Shown: one piece after another, positions 24,933 to 33,531 of the stretch
Layout of the letters: each line of letters starts with the position of its first letter
Numbering within the stretch: the first letter of the stretch is position 1
Assembly: GCA_038154685.1 (NCBI GenBank)
Contig: JAYPYW010000008.1
Location: 9,792-73,791 of the forward strand
Direction of reading: 5' to 3'
DNA from: GCA-002722245 sp038154685
GTDB taxonomy: Bacteria; Bacteroidota; Bacteroidia; Flavobacteriales_C; GCA-002722245
Length of the DNA: 64,000 bases
Notes under the pieces: model-generated
Databases searched by the model: none
Seen by the model: the letters and a program-made list of their open reading frames with translations, nothing else
Told to the model about the DNA's origin: nothing
Position numbers and translations under genes: made by a program

Positions 24933-26258
24933 ATGGAAAAAGTAATTCCAAGAAAAAAACAAATTACAGGTTGGATCGTTTTCGATTGGGCAAATTCTGC
25001 GTATAATCTTGTTATTGTTTCAACTGTATTTCCAATTATATTCAAGGCCTTTGTTCCTGATGGATCAGAATTTTTGGGAATTACATTTGCTTCATCTGAC
25101 TCTATTTACACATACGCAATGTGTTTTTCATATCTAATAATATCTATAATCACTCCGATCCTTTCAGGGATAGCTGATTATGGAGGATATAAAAAAAGAT
25201 ACATGCAGTTTTTCAGTACAATGGGAGCAATTTCATGTGCTGCATTATTCCTTTTTGATAAGGACCACCAATGGATCGGAATTATTGGAGCTGTCCTTGC
25301 AAGTATAGGATTTAGTGGGAGCTTAGTATTTTATAATGGTTTCCTTTCTGAAATTGTACCAAAAAAATTGCACGATAAAGTAAGTGCTAAAGGCTTCTCT
25401 TATGGTTACCTAGGGTCATCTTTACTTTTAATTTTAGTAATTGTTCTTGATAAATCTAAGGGGCTATTAGGAATAGATAGTAAGACTTTAATGTTTCGAA
25501 TCGGTTTTATACTTGTTGGTATTTGGTGGTTTGGATGGGCAAGATGGACATTCTCGGTACTACCTGCTGGAAAGAAAAGTAATCTTTCAAATAAAGAACT
25601 AAGATCAAAAGGGTTTGAAGAATTAAAACATGTATGGGGGCAAATTAAAGAACTTCCAAGATTAAAAAGATTTCTTTCATCGTTTTTCATCATTGATTTA
25701 GGTGTTCAAACTGTTGTAATTATTGCTCCCTTATTTGCCATGAAAGTGTTTAAAATGGAAGGTGGAGAATTAGTTCCTTTAGTACTTATTATGCAATTCT
25801 TAGGGATCGCTGGAGCTTTTGTTTTTTCTAAAGTTTCTAAAAAGTTTGGTAACGTTACCGCCTTAGCTGGACCGTCAATAGTTTACACCTTGGTTTGTAT
25901 CATTGCTGTTGTGGCTCAGCAAAAATGGATGGTTTATTTAATTGCCGCAATGATTGGTTTTGCAATGGGTGGAATTCAATCTTTATTTAGATCAACGTAC
26001 TCCAAATTATTACCTGAAACAAAGGATCACGCTTCTTTCTTTAGCTTTTTCGACATCACCGAAAAAGTTGCAATTGTGACAGGTTTATTTGTATACGCTG
26101 GAGTTGAAACAATTGCCTCAGGAATGGAAGCTGGATTTACCGAAAGACTCGGAGTTGCAAGTCTTGGGATCTTCTTTTTAATTGGATTACTACTTTTAAG
26201 AAGATTAAGTAAATTCAAATCACTAGATCCAGAATTATTAGATGCCGGTAAAATTTGA
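24933..26258 (+). CDS. UMF1/Atg22-like MFS transporter
   Basis: 441 residues with about 12 membrane helices of the major facilitator superfamily. The N-terminal FDWANSAYNLVIVSTVFPIIF is the mark of the UMF1 (Atg22-like) subfamily. The central loop between helices 6 and 7 is basic (around KSNLSNKELRSKGF). A conserved MGGIQSLFRSTYSKLLPE segment lies in the second half. Atg22 in yeast exports amino acids from the vacuole; bacterial substrates are unknown. It overlaps lhgO by 17 bases. The structured leader at 24739 probably controls both genes. Confidence 0.88.
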   Translation: MEKVIPRKKQITGWIVFDWANSAYNLVIVSTVFPIIFKAFVPDGSEFLGITFASSDSIYTYAMCFSYLIISIITPILSGIADYGGYKKRYMQFFSTMGAISCAALFLFDKDHQWIGIIGAVLASIGFSGSLVFYNGFLSEIVPKKLHDKVSAKGFSYGYLGSSLLLILVIVLDKSKGLLGIDSKTLMFRIGFILVGIWWFGWARWTFSVLPAGKKSNLSNKELRSKGFEELKHVWGQIKELPRLKRFLSSFFIIDLGVQTVVIIAPLFAMKVFKMEGGELVPLVLIMQFLGIAGAFVFSKVSKKFGNVTALAGPSIVYTLVCIIAVVAQQKWMVYLIAAMIGFAMGGIQSLFRSTYSKLLPETKDHASFFSFFDITEKVAIVTGLFVYAGVETIASGMEAGFTERLGVASLGIFFLIGLLLLRRLSKFKSLDPELLDAGKI

Positions 26259-27450
26259 TTTTGCAATAATTGGTGGTGGAATTTTAGGAATTGCAACAGC
26301 ATATAAGTTGCAACTAAAATTCCCTGAATCAAAAATTGCCATTTTCGAAAAAGATAATGTTTTAGCTAATCATCAAACTGGTAATAACTCAGGAGTAATT
26401 CATAGCGGCTTATACTACAAACCTGGCAGCAAAAAAGCCAGGCTATGTATGGAAGGTAAAAACCAATTAAAAGCCTTCGCTAAAGAGTTCAATGTTCCGC
26501 ACGAAACCTGCGGAAAAGTAGTAGTAGCAACCAATAAAAAAGAAATCCCACAATTAGAAAAAATATTCGCAAATGGGAAAGCCAATGGCTGTGAGGGAAT
26601 TGAAATAATTTCGCCAGAACGAATAAAGGAAATTGAACCATTTGTTGAGGGTGTTAAAGGTATTTGGGTTCCTACAACTGGGATAATCGATTATCAGAAA
26701 ATGACTGAAGTAATGGCCGAACAAATTCAGCAATTAAATCCTGAATCAAAATTATTTCTTGGTTATAAAGTTGAGAAGGTTCACCAGAACAGCAATCAAA
26801 GTACATTAGTTACAAAAGGAGATATCTTCTCCGCAAATAAGGTTATTTTCTGCGGAGGATTATTTGCAGATCAACTCGCGAAAAAAGACCACGTAAAACT
26901 CGATCTAAAGATCGTCCCCTTTCGAGGCGATTATTACGATTTAACTGAAAAAGGTATGCACAAGGTTAAAAACCTAATATACCCAGTCCCAGATCCTGAT
27001 TTTCCTTTTTTAGGGGTTCATTTTACGCGGATGATTAATGGAGGAGTAGAATGTGGTCCCAATGCAGTATTTAGCTTTAAACGTGAAGGATATAATAAAA
27101 CAGACTTCAATTTATCAGACAGTATAGATGCTTTAACTTACAAAGGCTTATGGAAACTTTTTGGTCGACATTGGAAACAAGGTTTGGAAGAATATAAAAG
27201 AGCATTTTCTAAAAAACTCTTTTTAAAGTCTCTACAGAAAATGATTCCATCCCTTGAAATGGATGACATTCAACCTACAAGAGCTGGGGTTAGAGCACAA
27301 GCATTAGATTACGATGGTAATCTAGTTTACGATTTCAAAATCGAACAAAATAGCAATCATTATCATGTCCTAAATGCCCCCTCTCCCGCTGCTACAGCTT
27401 GTTTAAGTATTGGGGATTATATCGTGGATCAAATAGACCAAAGACCTTAG
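26242..27450 (+). CDS. lhgO: L-2-hydroxyglutarate oxidase LhgO
   Basis: An FAD-dependent DAO-family enzyme that oxidises L-2-hydroxyglutarate to 2-oxoglutarate, a metabolite repair reaction, passing electrons to the membrane quinone pool or oxygen. The 402-residue protein begins DFAIIGGGILGIATAYKL (FAD-binding GxGxxG at 11-16). NNSGVIHSGLYYKPGS is diagnostic for the LhgO/YgaF group. Its ATG lies inside the transporter gene, so the two are translationally coupled. A strong bidirectional terminator follows. Confidence 0.92.
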   Translation: MPVKFDFAIIGGGILGIATAYKLQLKFPESKIAIFEKDNVLANHQTGNNSGVIHSGLYYKPGSKKARLCMEGKNQLKAFAKEFNVPHETCGKVVVATNKKEIPQLEKIFANGKANGCEGIEIISPERIKEIEPFVEGVKGIWVPTTGIIDYQKMTEVMAEQIQQLNPESKLFLGYKVEKVHQNSNQSTLVTKGDIFSANKVIFCGGLFADQLAKKDHVKLDLKIVPFRGDYYDLTEKGMHKVKNLIYPVPDPDFPFLGVHFTRMINGGVECGPNAVFSFKREGYNKTDFNLSDSIDALTYKGLWKLFGRHWKQGLEEYKRAFSKKLFLKSLQKMIPSLEMDDIQPTRAGVRAQALDYDGNLVYDFKIEQNSNHYHVLNAPSPAATACLSIGDYIVDQIDQRP

Positions 27451-27467
27451 ACTTCTCAAAAAACAAA

Positions 27468-27492
27468 AAAGGCCGCTCAATGAGCGGCCTTT
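27468..27492. terminator. Bidirectional terminator between lhgO and eno
   Basis: AAAGGCCGCTCA and TGAGCGGCCTTT are perfect arms around one base, with A-rich and T-rich flanks on both sides. It serves both converging genes. Confidence 0.9.
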
Positions 27493-27512
27493 CAATATTT
27501 ATCTAAAATCTG

Positions 27513-28799
27513 TTAAACGAATTTTAAACCTTTTCCTAAGTACTGAGCTGAAGAACCTAATTCCTCTTCAATTCTTAATAATTGGTTGTACTTAGCGATT
27601 CTGTCAGTTCTTGAAGCAGAACCAGTTTTGATTTGACCACAGTTTAATGCAACCGCTAAATCAGCGATAGTTACATCTTCAGTTTCTCCAGATCTGTGTG
27701 ACATTACAGATGTGTAAGAAGCTCTGTGAGCCATTTCAACAGCATTGATAGTCTCAGTTAAAGAACCAATTTGGTTAACTTTTACTAAGATTGAGTTACC
27801 AACACCTTGCTCAATTCCTTGAGATAATCTGTCAACGTTAGTTACAAATAAATCATCACCAACTAATTGAACTTTGTCTCCTAACTTGTTAGTTAATTCT
27901 TTCCATCCAGCCCAGTCATCTTCATCTAAACCATCTTCGATAGAAATAATTGGGTATTTAGCAGCTAAATCAGCCCATAAAGAAACTAAGTCTGAAGAAG
28001 ATAACTTCTCTCCTGAAGACTTATGTAAGTGGTAAACACCTTCATCTTTTAAGTAGAACTCAGAAGATGCAGCATCCATAGTGATGAACACTTCTTCACC
28101 TGGCTTGTATCCTGCCTTCTCGATAGCCTGCATGATAACTTCTAAACCTTCTTCATTAGATCCTAAGTTTGGAGCAAATCCACCCTCGTCACCAACGTTA
28201 GTTCCCATTCCTTTTCCTTTTAATACATCTTTAAGATTGTGGAAGATTTCAGCTCCCATTCTTAAAGCGTGAGAGAATGACTCAGCTCCAACAGGAGAAA
28301 TCATAAACTCTTGGAAATCGATTGAGTTATCAGCGTGAGATCCACCGTTGATAATGTTCATCATTGGAATTGGTAACGTGTTAGCGTTAACCCCTCCGAT
28401 GTACTTATATAATGGTAATCCAGCGTTATCAGCAGCACATTTTGCTGTTGCTAAAGAAGCACCTAAGATTGCGTTAGCACCTAAGTTTCCTTTGTTTGCT
28501 GTACCATCTAATGCTAACATAGCAGCATCAATAGCATTTTGATCAAATACATGCTTACCAACTAAAGCATCGTTGATAGCTGTGTTTACGTTTTCAACAG
28601 CTTTTAAAACTCCTTTTCCAAGGTAAGTTCCTTTATCACCATCTCTTAATTCTACAGCTTCGTGTACTCCAGTTGAAGCTCCTGATGGAACTGCAGCTCT
28701 TCCGAATACACCATTGTCTGTGATTACCTCAACTTCTACAGTAGGATTACCTCTGGAATCAAGGATTTGTCTTGCGTGAACTTTTGCAATATAACTCAT
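27513..28799 (-). CDS. eno: Enolase
   Basis: Interconverts 2-phosphoglycerate and phosphoenolpyruvate in glycolysis, in the cytoplasm. The 428-residue sequence shows ARQILDSRGNPTVEVEV at the start, the substrate loop GASTGVHEAVELRDGD, Mg ligands in ISIEDGLDEDDW and LVGDDLFVTN, and the active-site SHRSGETED segment. It lies 17 bases after carA and probably shares its transcript, at the distal end of the ribosomal block. Confidence 0.97.
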   Translation of the reverse strand: MSYIAKVHARQILDSRGNPTVEVEVITDNGVFGRAAVPSGASTGVHEAVELRDGDKGTYLGKGVLKAVENVNTAINDALVGKHVFDQNAIDAAMLALDGTANKGNLGANAILGASLATAKCAADNAGLPLYKYIGGVNANTLPIPMMNIINGGSHADNSIDFQEFMISPVGAESFSHALRMGAEIFHNLKDVLKGKGMGTNVGDEGGFAPNLGSNEEGLEVIMQAIEKAGYKPGEEVFITMDAASSEFYLKDEGVYHLHKSSGEKLSSSDLVSLWADLAAKYPIISIEDGLDEDDWAGWKELTNKLGDKVQLVGDDLFVTNVDRLSQGIEQGVGNSILVKVNQIGSLTETINAVEMAHRASYTSVMSHRSGETEDVTIADLAVALNCGQIKTGSASRTDRIAKYNQLLRIEEELGSSAQYLGKGLKFV

Positions 28800-28816
28800 A
28801 ATACAATTATTATTTC

Positions 28817-29938
28817 TTAAACTGTTTGTGTCTCTTTTACTTTATTGATGTTCTCAACAAAAGTATCGAACAAATATCGTGAATCATGTGGACCTGGCGA
28901 AGCTTCTGGGTGAAATTGTACCGAGAAAACTGGCTTGTCCTTCATTCTTATTCCTGCTAAAGTATTATCATTTAAATGAAGATGTGTTACCACAACGTTA
29001 TCATTTGCCTGAGCATCTTCCATTTTTACAACAAAACCATGGTTTTGAGAAGTAACCTCACATTTAGTAGTCTCCTCATTTCTTACAGGATGGTTACATC
29101 CTCTATGACCATTGTGCATTTTGTAAGTAGAAAGTCCTAAAGCTGTACAGATCATTTGATGACCTAAACAAATTCCAAAAACTGGATAGTCCGATGCAAT
29201 TACTTTCTTTACCTCTTCTTGAACATCAGCCATTGCAGCTGGATCTCCAGGACCGTTAGATAAGAAAATTCCATCAGGATTCCATGCTTTCATTTCTTCA
29301 AAAGAAGTATTATGAGGAAAAACCTTCATGTAAACACCTCTTTCTTCTAAACATCTTAAAATATTCTTCTTAACTCCTAAATCAAGCACCGCTACTTTTG
29401 TATCCGAATTTTCATCACCAACAAAGTAAGGTTCTGTACAAGAAACTTTGGAAGCTAATTCTAAACCAGCCATCGATGGAATTTCAGCTAATTGAGCTTT
29501 CAATTTATCAACGTCTAATTCTTCTGATGAAATAATAGCGTTCATTGCTCCCTTATCTCTAATGTATCTTACAAGTGCTCTTGTATCAACATCAGATATA
29601 GCAACCATATTTTCATTTTCAAAATAATCCTGAATAGAAGAGTTCCCTGCTGGTCTGCTATAATAAGGTGAGAAACTCTTACAAACCATTCCGGCAATTT
29701 TCATTCCCTCAGATTCGATTTCATTTTCAGCAACACCATAGTTACCAATATGAGAAGTAGTCATTACAACTATTTGCTTATAGTAAGATGGATCTGTAAA
29801 GATTTCTTGATAACCAGTCATACCAGTATTAAAACAAATCTCTCCAGTTGTTGTTCCAACTTTCCCTGCAGCCTTCCCGTAAAATACTTTCCCGTCTTCT
29901 AAAACGATAACCGCTTTTTTCTTAGCTACGTATTTCAT
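28817..29938 (-). CDS. carA: Carbamoyl-phosphate synthase small subunit CarA
   Basis: The glutaminase subunit that supplies ammonia to CarB for carbamoyl phosphate, the precursor of pyrimidines and arginine. 373 residues: an N-terminal CPSase small-chain domain (GYQEIFTDPSY) and a class I glutamine amidotransferase domain with the nucleophile elbow FGICLGHQM and the HPE of QFHPEASPGPHDS. carB is not in the window. A hairpin with a T run just before the ATG may attenuate it. The link to rplQ upstream and eno downstream is common in Bacteroidota. Confidence 0.96.
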   Translation of the reverse strand: MKYVAKKKAVIVLEDGKVFYGKAAGKVGTTTGEICFNTGMTGYQEIFTDPSYYKQIVVMTTSHIGNYGVAENEIESEGMKIAGMVCKSFSPYYSRPAGNSSIQDYFENENMVAISDVDTRALVRYIRDKGAMNAIISSEELDVDKLKAQLAEIPSMAGLELASKVSCTEPYFVGDENSDTKVAVLDLGVKKNILRCLEERGVYMKVFPHNTSFEEMKAWNPDGIFLSNGPGDPAAMADVQEEVKKVIASDYPVFGICLGHQMICTALGLSTYKMHNGHRGCNHPVRNEETTKCEVTSQNHGFVVKMEDAQANDNVVVTHLHLNDNTLAGIRMKDKPVFSVQFHPEASPGPHDSRYLFDTFVENINKVKETQTV

Positions 29939-29951
29939 GCTCTCTTTCTAT

Positions 29952-29970
29952 AAAAAAGCCCTTACGGGCT
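29952..29970 (-). terminator. Terminator-like hairpin in the carA leader
   Basis: AGCCC (29957-29961) pairs with GGGCT (29966-29970) and on the minus strand is followed by six T. It ends 13 bases before the carA start codon. It may be a second terminator for the ribosomal operon or an attenuator of carA-eno. Confidence 0.6.
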
Positions 29971-29988
29971 AATAATTTTAATTGGGTG

Positions 29989-29996
29989 CAAAAATA
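29989..29996 (-). promoter_or_regulatory. Candidate carA promoter element
   Basis: On the minus strand TATTTTTG matches TAnnTTTG and overlaps the T tract of the rplQ terminator. No TTG at the expected distance. If used, transcription would start about 50 bases before carA and include the hairpin at 29952-29970. Confidence 0.35.
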
Positions 29997-30028
29997 AAAA
30001 AAGGATAGCGTTTAAAACACTATCCTTT
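29992..30028 (-). terminator. Terminator after rplQ
   Basis: AAAGGATAG (30000-30008) and CTATCCTTT (30020-30028) form a stem extended inward by GTTT/AAAC after one mismatch. On the minus strand it is followed by a T-rich tract. It lies 28 bases after rplQ and should end the long ribosomal transcript. Confidence 0.85.
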
Positions 30029-30056
30029 AATCAATTTTATCAACGATTCATCAACA

Positions 30057-30653
30057 TTATTCTGCTTTATCCTCGTCTTTCTTTTCTTCAGATGAATCAC
30101 CTTCAGCTTTTGGCTCTTCTTTCGGAGCTTCTTCAGCCTTTGGAGCTTCTTCCTTTACTTCTTCAACTACAGTTGCATCTTCTACAACTGGTGCTTCTTC
30201 AACTGCTTCTACAGGAGCTTCAGCTTTTGGAGCAGCTTTCTTAGTTGACTTTCTTCTTCTTGTTTTCTTAGGCTTAGCCGTAGATAATAAGTGTTCGTTG
30301 AAATCAACTAATTCAATGATACAAGTATCTGCGTTATCCCCTAATCTGTTTCCAGTTTTAAGGATTCTTGTGTATCCTCCTGGTCTGTCAGCAACTTTAG
30401 CAGCAACTTCTCCAAATAATTCTTGTACAGCTTCTTTCTTTTGTAAGTATCTGAAAACTGTTCTTCTTGAGTTCATATCATCAGTTTTAGCCTTTGTAAT
30501 TAATGGCTCAACAAACTGACGTAATGCTCTTGCTTTAGCAACAGTAGTGCTAATTCTTTTATGTTCAATTAAGCTCACTGCCATGTTTTGTAACAAAGCT
30601 TTTCTGTGACCTTTTTGTCTTCCTAAATGATTGAACTTTTTTCCGTGTCTCAT
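30057..30653 (-). CDS. rplQ: 50S ribosomal protein L17 with acidic C-terminal tail
   Basis: L17 sits near the peptide exit tunnel. Residues 1 to about 120 are the conserved core (MRHGKKFNHLGRQKGHRKALLQN at the start). Residues about 125-145 are very basic (KPKKTRRRKSTKKA). The final 55 or so are a low-complexity Ala, Glu, Pro, Lys and Val tail, making 198 residues against about 120-130 in most bacteria. Tails of this kind are common on Bacteroidota L17. It is the last gene of the alpha operon. Confidence 0.95.
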   Translation of the reverse strand: MRHGKKFNHLGRQKGHRKALLQNMAVSLIEHKRISTTVAKARALRQFVEPLITKAKTDDMNSRRTVFRYLQKKEAVQELFGEVAAKVADRPGGYTRILKTGNRLGDNADTCIIELVDFNEHLLSTAKPKKTRRRKSTKKAAPKAEAPVEAVEEAPVVEDATVVEEVKEEAPKAEEAPKEEPKAEGDSSEEKKDEDKAE

Positions 30654-30693
30654 CTCTATGAGTATTATGGGTTATTCAAACCCGAGTTCGTTA

Positions 30694-31683
30694 TTATTCT
30701 TTATCTAAGTACTTTGAAACGTTCATTCCAAATGATAACCCCTTGCTGATTACTAATTCTTCTAATTCAGTAAGTGATTTTTTACCAAAGTTTCTGAACT
30801 TCAATAAGTCGTTCTTATTGTATGAAACTAAGTCACCTAATGTCTCAACGTCAGCAGCTTTTAAACAGTTAAGAGCTCTAACAGAAAGATCCATATCAAC
30901 TAACTTAGACTTCAACAATTGTCTCATATGTAATGAAGTCTCATCAAACTCTTCAGCAGCAGATTTTACTTCAGTATCTAAAGTGATCTTCTCATCCGAG
31001 AATAACATGAAGTGGTGAATTAAAATCTTTGCAGCTTCTTTTAATGCATCCTTTGGGTGGATAGAACCATCAGTTTTGATATTGAAAACTAACTTTTCAT
31101 AGTCAGTTTTTTGCTCAACTCTGTAGTTCTCGATGCTATAGTTCACATTCTTAATTGGAGTAAAGATTGAATCTACAGCAACAGTTCCTACTGGTGCATT
31201 AGCTTGTTTGTTCTCTTCAGCTGGAACATATCCTCTTCCTTTCTCGATAGTAATATCCATATCGATTTTTACAGAAGGCTCCATGTTGGCGATAACATGA
31301 TCAGGATTTAATACTTGGTACCCAGAAATAAAAGTTCCTAAGTCACCAGCAGTTAATTGATCTTTACCAGAAACCGAGATTGAAACTTTTTCAGTTTCTG
31401 CATCTTCGATTTGCTTCTTGAAACGAACTTGCTTTAAGTTTAAGATGATTTCAGTAACATCTTCTACAACTCCTTTGATAGTAGAAAACTCGTGATCAAC
31501 ACCTTCAATTTTTACAGAAGTAATCGCAAATCCTTCTAAAGAGGATAATAAGATTCTTCTTAAGGCATTTCCGATAGTTAAACCAAATCCTGGTTCCAAA
31601 GGTCTGAATTCAAACTGACCAGCGAAATCATCAGATTCGATCATTATAACTTTATCAGGTTTTTGAAATGCTAAAATTGCCAT
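30694..31683 (-). CDS. rpoA: RNA polymerase subunit alpha
   Basis: The alpha subunit dimer nucleates RNA polymerase assembly. The N-terminal domain (about 1-230) contains EFRPLEPGFGLTIGNALRRILLSSLEG. The C-terminal domain (about 255-329) binds DNA UP elements and activators, around LNCLKAADVETLGDLVSY and LLKFRNFGKKSLTELEE. The frame is open to 31734, overlapping rpsD, but ATG at 31683 gives MAILAFQKPDKV, the expected start and a 329-residue protein. Confidence 0.96.
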   Translation of the reverse strand: MAILAFQKPDKVIMIESDDFAGQFEFRPLEPGFGLTIGNALRRILLSSLEGFAITSVKIEGVDHEFSTIKGVVEDVTEIILNLKQVRFKKQIEDAETEKVSISVSGKDQLTAGDLGTFISGYQVLNPDHVIANMEPSVKIDMDITIEKGRGYVPAEENKQANAPVGTVAVDSIFTPIKNVNYSIENYRVEQKTDYEKLVFNIKTDGSIHPKDALKEAAKILIHHFMLFSDEKITLDTEVKSAAEEFDETSLHMRQLLKSKLVDMDLSVRALNCLKAADVETLGDLVSYNKNDLLKFRNFGKKSLTELEELVISKGLSFGMNVSKYLDKE

Positions 31684-31714
31684 GATATAATTTCTTTTTA
31701 AATATTCAATTAGA

Positions 31715-32320
31715 TTACTTAGAGTACAATTCAACGATTAACTGAGTGTTGATATTCTCAGGAATATCTTCTCTAATCGGTGATTGTAAAAACTTACCTG
31801 CAACAGCACTTTTGTCAAACTCTAACCAAGGGAAAGTTCTTGTATTAACTTCGATAGAAGACTTAACGATGTCTAAAGACTTCGACTTCTCTCTAACAGC
31901 TACAATATCACCTGCTTTTAATTGGTAAGATGGAATGTTTACTACTTCACCATTAACAGTAACATGCTTGTGAGATACTAATTGTCTTGCTCCTCTTCTT
32001 GATGGAGAAATACCTAAACGGAAAACAGTGTTATCTAAACGAGACTCACATAACATTAATAAGTTCTCACCAGTAATACCGCTTCTTCTTGATGCTTCCT
32101 TAAATAAGTTTAAGAATTGCTTTTCTAAGATACCGTATGTATATTTTGCTTTTTGCTTTTCTTGTAATTGGATCGCGTAATCAGACTTCTTTTGTCTTCT
32201 TTTTCCATTACCATGCATTCCAGGAGCATAAGGCTTCTTTTCTAATGCTTTATCTGGGCCAAAAATTGGCTCACGGAATTTACGTGCGATTTTTGATTTA
32301 GGACCTGTATAACGTGCCAT
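31715..32320 (-). CDS. rpsD: 30S ribosomal protein S4
   Basis: A primary 16S rRNA binder that starts 30S assembly, and in many bacteria the translational repressor of its operon. 201 residues, ending with the S4 RNA-binding fold RLDNTVFRLGISPSRRGARQLVSHKHVTVNG. The N-terminal region (about 10-50) lacks the four-Cys zinc motif seen in some bacteria. Order rpsM-rpsK-rpsD-rpoA-rplQ is the standard alpha operon. Confidence 0.97.
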   Translation of the reverse strand: MARYTGPKSKIARKFREPIFGPDKALEKKPYAPGMHGNGKRRQKKSDYAIQLQEKQKAKYTYGILEKQFLNLFKEASRRSGITGENLLMLCESRLDNTVFRLGISPSRRGARQLVSHKHVTVNGEVVNIPSYQLKAGDIVAVREKSKSLDIVKSSIEVNTRTFPWLEFDKSAVAGKFLQSPIREDIPENINTQLIVELYSK

Positions 32321-32347
32321 AATTAATTTCTTTTAATAAAGTTAATA

Positions 32348-32734
32348 TTAAACTCTTCTTCTCTTTGGAGGTCTACAACCATTGTGAGGTAGAGGTGTAA
32401 CGTCTACGATTTCCATTACCTCGATTCCAGAATTATGAATTGCTCTAATAGCAGATTCTCTTCCTCCTCCTGGTCCTTTTACATAAACTTTAACTTTTCT
32501 AAGTCCTCTCTCTTGAGCAACTTTAGCACAGTCCTCTGCAGCCATTTGAGCAGCGTAAGGAGTGTTTTTCTTTGATCCTCTGAATCCCATTTTACCAGCT
32601 GATGACCAAGAAATAACTTGACCTGTAGCATTAGTTAACGAGATGATGATGTTGTTAAAAGACGCCTTAATGTGCGCTTCCCCTACTGGGTCAACTTTCA
32701 CCTTGTACGAGCTTTTCTTTGTAGCTTTTGCCAT
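32348..32734 (-). CDS. rpsK: 30S ribosomal protein S11
   Basis: Part of the 30S platform near the E site. 128 residues. The signature SSAGKMGFRGSKKNTPYAAQ and the basic C-terminus PPKRRRV are present, as is VKVYVKGPGGGRESAIRA. It sits between rpsM and rpsD. Confidence 0.97.
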   Translation of the reverse strand: MAKATKKSSYKVKVDPVGEAHIKASFNNIIISLTNATGQVISWSSAGKMGFRGSKKNTPYAAQMAAEDCAKVAQERGLRKVKVYVKGPGGGRESAIRAIHNSGIEVMEIVDVTPLPHNGCRPPKRRRV

Positions 32735-32767
32735 AACTTGTGATTTATATGATCTGAAACCTACCTA

Positions 32768-33145
32768 TTATTTAGTAGCTTTCTTCTTATTTGCAACAGT
32801 TTTTCTTCTACCTTTTCTAGTTCTTGAGTTATTCTTAGTGTGCTGACCTCTTAATGGTAACCCAGCTCTGTGACGAATACCTCTATAAGATCCTATATCC
32901 ATTAAACGCTTAATGTTTAATTGAACTTCTGATCTTAATTCACCTTCAACAGTTAATTCATCAGTAATGATATCACGAACTTTTTTCGTTTGATCATCTG
33001 ACCAATCCTGAACTTTTGCGTTTCTGTCTACACCAGCTTTGTCTAAAATAGACTGAGCAGAAGACTTACCGATTCCAAAAATGTACGTTAATGAAATCTC
33101 TCCTCTTTTATTATCTGGTATATCTACTCCAGCAATCCTTGCCAT
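32768..33145 (-). CDS. rpsM: 30S ribosomal protein S13
   Basis: Located at the head of the 30S subunit, where its C-terminal tail contacts the P-site tRNA and bridges to L5. 125 residues starting MARIAGVDIPDNKRGEISL, with the RHRAGLPLRGQ motif and the basic tail TKNNSRTRKGRRK. First gene of the alpha cluster, 34 bases after rpmJ. Confidence 0.97.
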   Translation of the reverse strand: MARIAGVDIPDNKRGEISLTYIFGIGKSSAQSILDKAGVDRNAKVQDWSDDQTKKVRDIITDELTVEGELRSEVQLNIKRLMDIGSYRGIRHRAGLPLRGQHTKNNSRTRKGRRKTVANKKKATK

Positions 33146-33179
33146 AATAAAAATTTAATTAGTTCTTAATTCAATTAGT

Positions 33180-33296
33180 TTACCCCTGTCTCTGTTTGAA
33201 CTTAGGGTTCTTTTTGTTAATTACGTAAACTTTTCCTTTTCTCTTGACGATTTTACAATCGGCACTTCTCTTTTTAACAGATGCTCTAACTTTCAT
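33180..33296 (-). CDS. rpmJ: 50S ribosomal protein L36, zinc-free form
   Basis: A 38-residue protein starting MKVRASVKKRSADCKIV and ending NPKFKQRQG, too short for ordinary ORF cut-offs. The zinc-binding L36 type has three Cys and one His. Only Cys14 remains here, the others being Ser, Asn and Phe, so this is the C-minus form. It lies between infA and rpsM as usual. Confidence 0.95.
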   Translation of the reverse strand: MKVRASVKKRSADCKIVKRKGKVYVINKKNPKFKQRQG

Positions 33297-33309
33297 TTTC
33301 TAAAGTTTT

Positions 33310-33528
33310 CTATTTGTATCTAAAAGTGATTCTACCCTTTGTTAGATCATATGGAGACATTTCTACCTTCACACGATCTCCAGGTAAAATCTTAATGTAA
33401 TGCATTCTCATTTTACCAGAAATATGAGCCGTAATAACGTGCCCATTCTCTAATTCTACTCTAAACATTGCGTTCGATAATGCTTCGATTATCGTTCCGT
33501 CTTGTTCTATAGATGGTTGTTTAGCCAT
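33310..33528 (-). CDS. infA: Translation initiation factor IF-1
   Basis: A 72-residue OB-fold protein that occupies the 30S A site during initiation. AKQPSIEQDGTIIEALSNAMF and the S1-like core HISGKMRMHYIKILPGDRV are typical, as is the end DLTKGRITFRYK. Three bases separate it from map. Confidence 0.97.
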   Translation of the reverse strand: MAKQPSIEQDGTIIEALSNAMFRVELENGHVITAHISGKMRMHYIKILPGDRVKVEMSPYDLTKGRITFRYK

Positions 33529-33531
33529 ACT

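Noticed and set aside
24809..25045. Minus-strand frame over the leader and transporter start
   Set aside because: Its C-terminal half is antisense to the UMF1 coding region and to the hairpins; no family features.
31684..31734. Longer N-terminus for RpoA
   Set aside because: It overlaps rpsD, and the conserved alpha start MAILAFQKPDKV lies at 31683.
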